Source of the DNA: Methanobacteriota archaeon
GTDB taxonomy: Archaea > Halobacteriota > Methanosarcinia > Methanosarcinales > Methanoperedenaceae
Reading direction: 5' to 3'
Assembly: GCA_018900975.1 (NCBI GenBank)
Contig: JAHIFK010000166.1
Coordinates: forward strand, 1 to 13,473
DNA length: 13,473 nucleotides
Position 1 is the stretch's first letter; every line of letters starts with the position of its first letter. Under the pieces are notes generated by a model. The model did not search any database. It saw nothing but the letters and a program-made list of their open reading frames with translations, and had not been told where the DNA came from. The translations under genes and the position numbers were made by a program. Positions 1-6,641 of the stretch are shown one piece after another.

Positions 1-236
1 AGGAGTCCTTTGACAAAATTTTTTATCTCATCGGTGAATTTCAGGTGATTGCCTTTGTTTCTTTGGTCGATCAAACCTTCTATACCTCTTTCCTGCATTG
101 CTTTTTTGTAAAGATAATATTGTGCCCGTCCAAAGGGGAGTTTTCTCTCTTTGAAATATTGACTTACTGGGAGAGGGGATTTTTCAATGTATTCCATTAT
201 GTGAATTATCTCAGCAATGCGGTCTGTTTCAGTCAT
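1..236 (-). CDS. N-terminal part of a probable transposase (runs off the window)
   Basis: An open frame starts at an ATG at 236 and runs 78 codons without a stop to base 1, so the gene continues outside the window. The peptide begins MTETDRIAEIIHIMEYIEKS and is basic and helix-rich, with a segment reading RAQYYLYKKAMQERGIEGLI followed by a Lys/Arg-rich stretch (DQRNKGNHLKFTDEIK). This pattern of a short helix-turn-helix region, a 'GLxDxRxxGN' stretch and a further helical region is typical of the N-terminus of DDE-type insertion-sequence transposases. The catalytic domain would lie beyond the edge. No Shine-Dalgarno is visible. An AT-rich TATA-like stretch (256-263, minus) lies about 25 bases upstream of the ATG, which would fit a leaderless transcript. 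The family assignment rests on pattern recognition and the IS family cannot be named. Confidence 0.55.
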   Translation of the reverse strand, partial: MTETDRIAEIIHIMEYIEKSPLPVSQYFKERKLPFGRAQYYLYKKAMQERGIEGLIDQRNKGNHLKFTDEIKNFVKGL

Positions 237-781
237 TATGACTGTAATATATATTTACTTATACTTAAATATTGTCTAAATTAATGTGTTGAAAAAATGG
301 ATTTGTCCGAAAATCATGTAATATGATATTTTTTGGCATAATAATTTAGAGGAGTGACATAATAATATACTTTATCTAAGCCATAAATTCAAAATTACAT
401 TAAATTTTAACTTTTCCTGGCATCATTCCCTTATCACCAAATCTCAGAAATCCATTTATCCAATGAAATCAGAGACTTCATGATCACAATGGTTCTTGAG
501 ATTAAGATATCCATAAAACCGACCCACTAATTGGAACTGATTGGCTATGCGGCATCTGAATGACGCAGATATCATGAAGATTTTCATTCCGGAAGAATAA
601 GATAAAGTACGTATTGAAAATGCTGTGCATCTGAACTTCAAGGATATAACAGATAATGCTTTTTTTGGCCAGAATGAGACAATGTAATTGGTAGAGTTAA
701 CTATAAATATAATAATTATAATCATTTTACAGATGAATTTCAATATTATTAGAGTTGAATTGAACCTGTCTTAATTGTTGA
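237..781. other. Spacer of 545 bases; possible decayed gene near 490-690
   Basis: No intact gene is supported here. The left third is very AT-rich. Between about 490 and 690 the plus strand contains protein-like stretches separated by in-frame stops and frame changes: one frame reads VLEIKISIKPT, then LELIGYAASE, and another reads ADIMKIFIPEE, stop, then a further open stretch of about 28 codons reading DKVRIENAVHLNFKDI at its start. This looks more like an eroded gene than random AT-rich DNA, but I recognise no family. The minus-strand frame covering the same bases (456-743) is Ile/Phe-rich and looks like a shadow. No tRNA, CRISPR or convincing terminator is visible. Confidence 0.3.
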
Positions 782-2314
782 TCAAAACCCAGCCAGTTCT
801 CCCACAGCGTTCTCCACGACCGAAAGCACCTCTCCTCTTATGACCATATCTCTGGCTTTATTTATATCAGGGTAGAGTATCCTGTCGTCTTTCAGGTGGG
901 GGATCTCAGACCGTACCTTTATATGTGCCGCTTCCACGCCTGCACCTGCCTTCAGCGGTTTTCTGAAATCAAGACCCTGTGCCGAACATAGAAGTTCAAT
1001 TGCGATCACATATGAAGCATTTTCAAATATTTTCCTGGCTTTTAATGCGGCTGCCATTCCCATGCTCACATGATCTTCCTTATTAGCAGAAGTAGGTATG
1101 GAGTCAACACTGGCCGGATGGGCAAATACCTTATTTTCTGAAACTAAAGCTGCTGCTGTATACTGCGCAACCATGTATCCTGAATCAAGCCCCTCTTTCT
1201 CCGTTAAAAATGCAGGCAGTTCACTGAGATAAGGGTTGACAAGCCGTTCGATCCGCCTTTCACTAACGCTTGCGATCTCAGACAGCGCTATGCCAAGTAT
1301 ATCATGGGAAATGGCAATGATCTGGCCGTGAAAATTACCGCAGGATATGACTTCATCTGTATCAGGGAACAGAAGGGGGTTATCGGTTGCAGAGTTGATC
1401 TCAATTTCAACTTTTTCTTTGACAAATGTTAATGCATCTCTTGTTGCACCGATGATCTGAGGTATGCATCGCAACGAATAGGCATCCTGCACTTTTTTAT
1501 CATATCTATGAGACACCATTATCTCACTATCAGTCGTAAGGCGCCTGAGATTATCGGCACACGTTATCTGGCCTTTATGGGGCCTGACCATGCTGATCTT
1601 TTCATCAAAAGCCCTTGCTGTTCCCTTCAATGCTTCAAGGCTCATGCATGCCGTTATTTCCGAGGTCTTAACCAGGACCTGGGAATCATGAACTAACAAC
1701 GCTGCAATGGCAGTGATGACCTGGGTCCCGTTTATCAGGGCAAGCCCTTCTTTTGATGAAAGTTTTATTACTGTAATCCCAGCCCGCTCCATGGCATCTT
1801 TACCGCTCATCCTTTCCCCTTTATAGAAGGCTTCGCCTTTTCCCAGCATCACAAGCACCATGTGGGCAAGATTTGCAAGGTCGCCACTTGCCCCCAGTGA
1901 ACCTTTCTCAGGGATCACAGGATGCACACTGCAGTTGAGCATATGGATCAATGTCTCGATAATATCCACCCTGACCCCGGAATATCCTTTGGACAGCGAA
2001 TTGGCACGCAGCAACATTACTGCCCTGACAATGTCCTCAGGGAACGGATCCCCTACTGCAGCGGAGTGGCTGAGTATAAGGTTTTCTTGAAGTTTGTTGG
2101 ATTGTTCTTTTGAAATGAATATACCATCAAATGCTCCAAAACCTGTGGTAACACCATATACGACTTTTTCAGATGCTACAAGGGACTCCACGAACTCACG
2201 GCATTTCATGACTTTCTTTCTGGCATCGGGTGAAAGTCCCACCGTTTCAAAATCACGTGCAACTGAGACTATGTCATCTATGGAAAGAGTCTCACCATCT
2301 ATTATTATTCGCAT
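782..2314 (-). CDS. hutH: Histidine ammonia-lyase
   Basis: It catalyses non-oxidative elimination of ammonia from L-histidine to give urocanate (EC 4.3.1.3), the first step of histidine degradation, in the cytoplasm. The 510-residue product matches the usual family length. It carries the signature GSLGASGDLANLAHM, with the Ala142-Ser143-Gly144 triad that cyclises autocatalytically into the MIO electrophilic prosthetic group, and the N-terminal YGVTTGFG motif with the catalytic Tyr53. Other conserved blocks are SATDNPL near residue 310 and SANKEDHVSMG near 410, both typical of the aromatic amino acid lyase fold. The start is an ATG (2314) reading MRIIIDGE; no strong Shine-Dalgarno is seen, and the TATA-like box lies 32-37 bases upstream, so the leader would be short. 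It diverges from hutG with a 118-base shared promoter region, which separates it from the other three pathway genes. The assignment is secure. Confidence 0.97.
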   Translation of the reverse strand: MRIIIDGETLSIDDIVSVARDFETVGLSPDARKKVMKCREFVESLVASEKVVYGVTTGFGAFDGIFISKEQSNKLQENLILSHSAAVGDPFPEDIVRAVMLLRANSLSKGYSGVRVDIIETLIHMLNCSVHPVIPEKGSLGASGDLANLAHMVLVMLGKGEAFYKGERMSGKDAMERAGITVIKLSSKEGLALINGTQVITAIAALLVHDSQVLVKTSEITACMSLEALKGTARAFDEKISMVRPHKGQITCADNLRRLTTDSEIMVSHRYDKKVQDAYSLRCIPQIIGATRDALTFVKEKVEIEINSATDNPLLFPDTDEVISCGNFHGQIIAISHDILGIALSEIASVSERRIERLVNPYLSELPAFLTEKEGLDSGYMVAQYTAAALVSENKVFAHPASVDSIPTSANKEDHVSMGMAAALKARKIFENASYVIAIELLCSAQGLDFRKPLKAGAGVEAAHIKVRSEIPHLKDDRILYPDINKARDMVIRGEVLSVVENAVGELAGF

Positions 2315-2338
2315 AAGGATCGTATCAATGTATTTATC

Positions 2339-2351
2339 GGTTCAATATAGT
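2339..2351 (-). promoter_or_regulatory. Predicted hutH promoter with operator-like TTGAACC
   Basis: Read on the minus strand this is ACTATATTGAACC: a TATA-like core followed directly by TTGAACC. The core is centred about 35 bases upstream of the hutH ATG, giving a predicted transcription start about 10 bases before the gene. TTGAACC would then sit between the TATA box and the transcription start, a usual place for an archaeal repressor site. The same arrangement faces hutG at 2387-2402. Confidence 0.45.
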
Positions 2352-2386
2352 GTCTTTTACATTTATACTATGGTGATGCAGTATTT

Positions 2387-2402
2387 ACTTATAGTTTGAA
2401 CC
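2387..2402 (+). promoter_or_regulatory. Predicted hutG-hutU-hutI promoter with operator-like TTGAACC
   Basis: The sequence ACTTATAGTTTGAACC holds a TATA-like core followed by TTGAACC, mirroring the hutH promoter. A start about 25 bases downstream of the core (near 2415) leaves room for the ribosome binding site GGTGA at 2422-2426, six bases before the hutG ATG. A second TATA-like stretch (ATTTATAC, 2361-2368) is an alternative. Confidence 0.45.
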
Positions 2403-2432
2403 ATAAAGAAAAGAAAGGGTTGGTGAATCAAA

Positions 2433-3392
2433 ATGGATTTTCTCCAGAAACCCCTGGTAAAAATATTCGAACCGCAGCAGGACCCTAATGATCTCCGGGT
2501 AAAAAACATTATCATGCCAGGGGACCAGCCTGCAGAGATCGGAATTATTGGAGTTCCCTTCGATAAAGCGGTCTCACTTGGAGGAGGGCGCGACGGTGCA
2601 CGATTTGCGCCTGATGCAGTGAGGAAAGCCCTGAAGAATTATGGGACGACTTTCAATATAGAGCAGAAGATCGATATCAGTGATCTCAAAATTGCAGATC
2701 TTGGAGATGTAGCCGTTACTGAAGATATAGCACAGACGCATGAAAGGATCTCAACTGTGGTCGATAGCTTATTGGTCAAAAGAATACTGCCCATTGTAAT
2801 AGGGGGCGGACATGATCTATCAATCGGAACCATCAGGGCATTATCCGAGTTCCATTCCAGGGAGATCGGCGGGATAAACATTGATGCACATTTCGATGTG
2901 CGTGAGATCATCGACAATAGAATTACCAGCGGGTCTCCATTCAGGAAGCTCCTGGATATTGAGCTTCTTAAAGGGGAAAATTTTGTTGAGATGGGAGCCC
3001 ATGATAACTTGAATTCAAGGACTTATTATGATTTCCTTGTGTTAAAAAACGTATCGATAATTACACTTTCAGAAGCTGTAGCAGGGATCCCATTTATGAT
3101 GGAAAAAGCACTGGAAATCGCAGGCTCAAATACAAGGTCTGTATTTGTCAGTATTGATATTGATTCAGTTGCCCAGTGCTTTGCACCCGGAAGCAGTTCG
3201 CCAGATGCACGGGGATTTGATCCGGAACAGATAAGAGAGTTGGCTTTTCTGGCGGGGGCGTCAAAAAGAGTAGAACTCCTGGAGATCGTGGAGATCAATC
3301 CCAGGTTTGATGTGGATGATAGGACTGCAAGACTGGGTGCCTCTATTATTATCAGTTTTTTAAATGGGTTCAAAATGAGAAAGAGTGTGTAA
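2433..3392 (+). CDS. hutG: Formimidoylglutamase (ureohydrolase family)
   Basis: It probably hydrolyses N-formimidoyl-L-glutamate to L-glutamate and formamide (EC 3.5.3.8), the last step of the four-enzyme hut route. The 319-residue product has the full binuclear manganese site of the arginase/agmatinase/formiminoglutamase family: GGGHD (His127), DAHFD (Asp151, His153, Asp155) and SIDIDS (Asp242, Asp244). The Gly-Gly-Gly-His-Asp form and the CFAPGSSSPDARGF loop after the third metal motif resemble HutG more than arginase or agmatinase; the position beside hutU and hutI supports this. The ATG at 2433 is preceded by GGTGA with six bases of spacing. It is the first gene of the plus-strand operon, and its stop lies one base before the hutU ATG. 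Agmatinase activity is the main alternative, but the context argues against it. Confidence 0.9.
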   Translation: MDFLQKPLVKIFEPQQDPNDLRVKNIIMPGDQPAEIGIIGVPFDKAVSLGGGRDGARFAPDAVRKALKNYGTTFNIEQKIDISDLKIADLGDVAVTEDIAQTHERISTVVDSLLVKRILPIVIGGGHDLSIGTIRALSEFHSREIGGINIDAHFDVREIIDNRITSGSPFRKLLDIELLKGENFVEMGAHDNLNSRTYYDFLVLKNVSIITLSEAVAGIPFMMEKALEIAGSNTRSVFVSIDIDSVAQCFAPGSSSPDARGFDPEQIRELAFLAGASKRVELLEIVEINPRFDVDDRTARLGASIIISFLNGFKMRKSV

Positions 3393-3393
3393 A

Positions 3394-5079
3394 ATGGCAA
3401 GACCGATGTATTATGAAGAAAAACCAAAAGGAATTATCAAGGCATATACCGGCAGGGAACTTCATTGCAGGAACTGGGATGCGGAGGCAGCGCTGCGAAT
3501 GCTCATGAACAACCTTGACCCACAGGTTGCGGTCGATCCAGATGAACTGATAGTGTATGGAGGTTCGGGAAGGGCGGCAAGGAACTGGAGGGAATATAAT
3601 AGAATTGTCAGGGCACTTCTGACACTGGGAGACGATGAGACTTTATGCATCCAATCGGGAAAGCCGGTGTATATAGCGCCCACCCATAGAGAAGCCCCGA
3701 GAGTGGTGATTGCGAATTCTAACATTGTCCCGAAATGGGCAACGCAGGAAAACTTTGATAGATATGATGAGCTGGGCCTGACCATGTATGGGCAAATGAC
3801 TGCAGGAAGCTGGATATATATTGGAACCCAGGGGATACTCCAGGGAACGTATGAAACTCTTGCTGCGGTCGCAAAGAAACATTTTGATTCTGATTCTTTA
3901 AGAGGAAAATTCGTTTTAACTGCAGGGATGGGCGGCATGAGCGGAGCACAGCCTCTGGCTGCAACCATGAATGAGGCAGTAATACTTGATGTTGAGGTCC
4001 GCAAGGAGAGGATCAGAAGGAAAGTGGAAGAAGGTTATTGCGATAGGATCACATCGAATATTGATGAAGCGGTGAAGTGGGTAATGAAAGCAAAGACCGA
4101 GAAAGTACCTCTTTCCGTGGGACTGGTCGGAAATGCTGCAGAAGTACATCCAGAACTGGTTGAACGCGAGATAATCCCGGATATCGTTACAGATCAGACC
4201 CCTGCCCACGACCTATCCAGTTATGTTCCAGCTGGAGATCTTGAAGAACTGGATGAGTTAAGGGTGAGCGACAAAGAGGAATACCATCGCAGGGCGCTAA
4301 GTTCCATCAGACTGCATGTTGAAGCCATACTCGAGATGCAAAGGCGCGGTGCGATCGTATTTGATTATGGGAATAACCTCCGCGCCCAGGCGCAACGCGC
4401 AGGAGTGGATATAAGGGATGAAAAGGGCGAATTTAGATACAAAGGTTTTGTGCTGGAATACATCCGCCCTCTATTTTGCATGGGCAAAGGACCTTTCAGA
4501 TGGGTCGCCCTCTCTGGAGATCCAGAGGACATAGAAGCTATTGATTCTAAGATACTGCAGCTGTTCCCGGAAGATAAAGCACTGGAGCGCTGGATAAAAC
4601 TGGCGTCAAAGAAAGTACCGACGCTGGGTTTGCCTTCCAGGGTCTGCTGGCTGGGATACGGGGACAGAGCAAAACTTGGGGTGGAAATGAACAGAATGGT
4701 CGCATCAGGTGAACTCAAAGCTCCGGTGGTGATCGGAAGAGACCATCTGGACTGCGGGTCTGTCGCATCACCTTTCAGAGAGACTGAAGGAATGCTGGAC
4801 GGAAGCGATGCGATCGCAGACTGGCCGCTGCTAAATTTCGCCCTGAATGCCATCAATGGAGCAAGCTGGGTGAGTTTCCATCATGGAGGCGGGGTCGGGA
4901 TCGGGAATTCCCTTCATGCCGGATTGGTTATTGTTGCAGACGGGACTGATGAGCGTGAAGAAAGATTGAAAAGAGTATTGACCGTAGATCCGGGGATCGG
5001 GATCGCAAGACATGTGGACGCGGGATACCAGATCGCTATGGATGTGGCAAAGGAAAAAAAGGTCAAGATACCTGAATAG
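3394..5079 (+). CDS. hutU: Urocanate hydratase
   Basis: It adds water to urocanate to form 4-imidazolone-5-propanoate (EC 4.2.1.49), using tightly bound NAD+ as an electrophile. The 561-residue product fits the family length of about 555. Recognisable blocks are the N-terminal RMLMNNLDPQVA, VYGGSGRAARNW, YGQMTAGSWIYIGTQGI, the glycine-rich nucleotide segment GMGGMSGAQP (residues 178-187), FDYGNN, and LGLPSRVCWLGYGDRAK, whose Cys418 corresponds to the active-site cysteine (Cys410 of the Pseudomonas enzyme). VIGRDHLDCGSV and SWVSFHHGGGVGIG near the C-terminus are also family hallmarks. I chose the ATG at 3394: it lies one base after the hutG stop and gives the expected MARPMYYEE start. A GTG at 3385 in the same frame would overlap hutG and add three residues. 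Translation is probably coupled to hutG. Confidence 0.97.
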   Translation: MARPMYYEEKPKGIIKAYTGRELHCRNWDAEAALRMLMNNLDPQVAVDPDELIVYGGSGRAARNWREYNRIVRALLTLGDDETLCIQSGKPVYIAPTHREAPRVVIANSNIVPKWATQENFDRYDELGLTMYGQMTAGSWIYIGTQGILQGTYETLAAVAKKHFDSDSLRGKFVLTAGMGGMSGAQPLAATMNEAVILDVEVRKERIRRKVEEGYCDRITSNIDEAVKWVMKAKTEKVPLSVGLVGNAAEVHPELVEREIIPDIVTDQTPAHDLSSYVPAGDLEELDELRVSDKEEYHRRALSSIRLHVEAILEMQRRGAIVFDYGNNLRAQAQRAGVDIRDEKGEFRYKGFVLEYIRPLFCMGKGPFRWVALSGDPEDIEAIDSKILQLFPEDKALERWIKLASKKVPTLGLPSRVCWLGYGDRAKLGVEMNRMVASGELKAPVVIGRDHLDCGSVASPFRETEGMLDGSDAIADWPLLNFALNAINGASWVSFHHGGGVGIGNSLHAGLVIVADGTDEREERLKRVLTVDPGIGIARHVDAGYQIAMDVAKEKKVKIPE

Positions 5080-5092
5080 CATAACTACATTT

Positions 5093-6370
5093 ATGAAACC
5101 AATAGCAGACTTGATAATATTCAACGCGAATGAATTATTGACAATATCCGGCAGTTCTTTCAAACCCAGAACAGGTAAACAGATGGATGACCTGGATATT
5201 ATTAAAAATGGTACTGTTGCGGTCTCAAAAGATAAAATAATCGCATGCGGGACTTCTGATGAGGTTATGGAAAAAGTTTCAAAGACCTCTGATACTGTGG
5301 AGATCGATGCTTCTAATAAAGTGGTAATGCCCGGTTTTATTGACAGCCATACGCATCTTGTTTTTGCAGGCTCAAGGGAAGATGAATTCGGACAGAGAAT
5401 AAAAGGTGCAAGCTATATGGACCTTTTAAGATCAGGGGGTGGGATATTGAATACGGTCAGGGCTACAAGAGCTGCAGGTAAAGAGGAATTGATAAAAAGA
5501 TCATTGGGTCATCTGGATACAATGCGAAAGTTCGGCACGACCACAGTTGAGTCAAAGAGCGGTTATGGATTGACTATGGAGGATGAATTAAAGCAATTGC
5601 ACGTTATGAAAGAATTGAATGTGATACATTCCATTGAAGTAATACCGACTTTTCTTGTACACACCACGCCACCTGAATTCAAGAGCCCGGGGGAATATAT
5701 TGATTTTGTCATCGATACTATGCTTTCGAAAATGCAGGGCATGGCAGAATATTGTGACGTTTTCTGCGAACATGACGTGTTTGATATTGAGCAGTCCAGG
5801 CGGCTTTTGACCGCTGCAAAGAAACTGGGCTTTAACCTGAAATTGCATGTGGATCAATTATCTGACATGGGCGGCGCTAAGCTTGCGGCCAGTTTGCATG
5901 CAGTCTCTGCAAGTCATCTGGAGCATATATCCAGAGAAGGGATCGATGCATTAGCAAAGAGCGGGACCATAGCAATATTGCTTCCTGGCGCAACGTTCTT
6001 TCTGGGATCGAATACCTATGCACCAGCATCTGAAATGATATATCGAGGTGTGGCAGTTGCTCTGGCTACCGACTTCAATCCCGGTTCATGCCCGACTGAA
6101 TCTATGCAGATCATTTTAACCCTTGCATGTTTAAAAATGAGAATGTCGCCCGCACAGGCCATCAATGCCGCTACAATAAATGCAGCCCATGCAATAAACA
6201 GGGCAGATACCATTGGGAGCCTGGAAGTAGGAAAACAGGCTGATGTGATGATCCTGAATGTGCCAAACCATAAATGTATTCCATATCATTTTGGAGTTAA
6301 TCTTGTCCAGACCGTCATAAAAAAAGGAAAGATCGTTTATGACGGACAGACAGAGTTGGTATCCAAATAG
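5093..6370 (+). CDS. hutI: Imidazolonepropionase
   Basis: It hydrolyses the ring of 4-imidazolone-5-propanoate to N-formimidoyl-L-glutamate (EC 3.5.2.7), linking hutU to hutG. The 425-residue product is an amidohydrolase-superfamily TIM-barrel metalloenzyme. PGFIDSHTHLVFAGSREDEF carries the metal ligands His86 and His88; ESKSGYGL, the conserved His190 (FLVH), KLHVDQLSDMGGA (His252), SASHLEH (His275) and ALATDFNPGS (Asp327) supply the rest of the metal and substrate site. The frame stays open to 5012, but those 27 codons overlap the end of hutU and read as a shadow; the ATG at 5093, 13 bases after the hutU stop, gives the expected N-terminus (MKPIADLIIFNANELLT). No clear Shine-Dalgarno precedes it. 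It is the last gene of the hutGUI operon. Confidence 0.95.
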   Translation: MKPIADLIIFNANELLTISGSSFKPRTGKQMDDLDIIKNGTVAVSKDKIIACGTSDEVMEKVSKTSDTVEIDASNKVVMPGFIDSHTHLVFAGSREDEFGQRIKGASYMDLLRSGGGILNTVRATRAAGKEELIKRSLGHLDTMRKFGTTTVESKSGYGLTMEDELKQLHVMKELNVIHSIEVIPTFLVHTTPPEFKSPGEYIDFVIDTMLSKMQGMAEYCDVFCEHDVFDIEQSRRLLTAAKKLGFNLKLHVDQLSDMGGAKLAASLHAVSASHLEHISREGIDALAKSGTIAILLPGATFFLGSNTYAPASEMIYRGVAVALATDFNPGSCPTESMQIILTLACLKMRMSPAQAINAATINAAHAINRADTIGSLEVGKQADVMILNVPNHKCIPYHFGVNLVQTVIKKGKIVYDGQTELVSK

Positions 6371-6427
6371 TTGTTGCGCAAATTATTTAGAATACAGAAA
6401 AAGACTATCTTTAGCCTCACTAAAAAT

Positions 6428-6586
6428 CTGCAAGTCGATGCTGTAAAAAAAAACTTTGGTGTTGTCCAACCAAAAAGCAAAACAGCCACAGAAGCGCAGA
6501 GTAATTATTTCTTGGTGTTCTCTGTGCCTCTGCGGCGAATATTTTATGCAAAAAACCAAACTATTTTACAGTCCCTGCAAGTCGAT
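6428..6586. mobile_element. MITE-like inverted-repeat element flanked by a 12-base direct repeat
   Basis: CTGCAAGTCGAT occurs at 6428-6439 and again at 6575-6586. The 135 bases between them begin with CTGTAAAA (6441-6448) and end close to TTTTACAG (6564-6571), an 8-base inverted repeat. They contain an internal imperfect stem of 17 bases (6485-6501 against 6520-6536, with three mismatches). Short inverted-repeat ends, a folded interior, no coding capacity and a flanking direct repeat together resemble a miniature non-autonomous element with its target duplication. It lies between hutI and the tyrosine phenol-lyase gene, just upstream of the latter's promoter. A 12-base duplication is longer than most, so the direct repeats could instead be paired regulator sites. 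Confidence 0.45.
6485..6536. repeat. Imperfect inverted repeat (stem-loop)
   Basis: GCCACAGAAGCGCAGAG (6485-6501) pairs with CTCTGTGCCTCTGCGGC (6520-6536) with three mismatches around an 18-base AT-rich loop. It forms the core of the MITE-like element. It lies 110-160 bases after the hutI stop, and no T-run follows, so it is not an obvious terminator. Confidence 0.55.
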
Positions 6587-6589
6587 ACA

Positions 6590-6599
6590 TTAATAAATA
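6590..6599 (+). promoter_or_regulatory. Predicted TATA box for the tyrosine phenol-lyase gene
   Basis: TTAATAAATA lies about 45-50 bases before the ATG at 6642. A transcription start about 25 bases downstream (near 6620) leaves a short leader containing the ribosome binding site GAAAGGA (6625-6631). The box begins four bases after the second copy of the 12-base direct repeat. A later AT-rich stretch (TTAATATTAG, about 6616-6625) is too close to the ribosome binding site to be the better choice. Confidence 0.35.
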
Positions 6600-6641
6600 A
6601 TGCTAATAATCATTGTTAATATTAGAAAGGACTGTGAATTT

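Noticed and set aside
45..284. A 79-codon plus-strand frame at the left edge
   Set aside because: It is antisense to the transposase-like frame, is rich in Phe/Cys/Tyr and has no start signal.
760..766. A third TTGAACC copy just downstream of hutH
   Set aside because: No TATA-like box or gene start lies beside it in a suitable orientation, and a 7-mer is expected once or twice by chance in a window of this size.
3026..3427. A 133-codon minus-strand open frame across the hutG end
   Set aside because: It lies opposite a gene with all catalytic motifs intact and its peptide has no recognisable family. The same holds for the other long antisense frames within hutG, hutU, hutI and hutH.
5012..5092. 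A 27-codon upstream extension of hutI
   Set aside because: It overlaps the end of hutU and its residues (MWTRDTRSLW...) do not resemble the HutI N-terminus; the ATG at 5093 fits better.
6371..6619. An 82-codon plus-strand frame between hutI and the tyrosine phenol-lyase gene
   Set aside because: It runs through the inverted-repeat element, has no ribosome binding site and has low-complexity composition, so it is best explained as non-coding.
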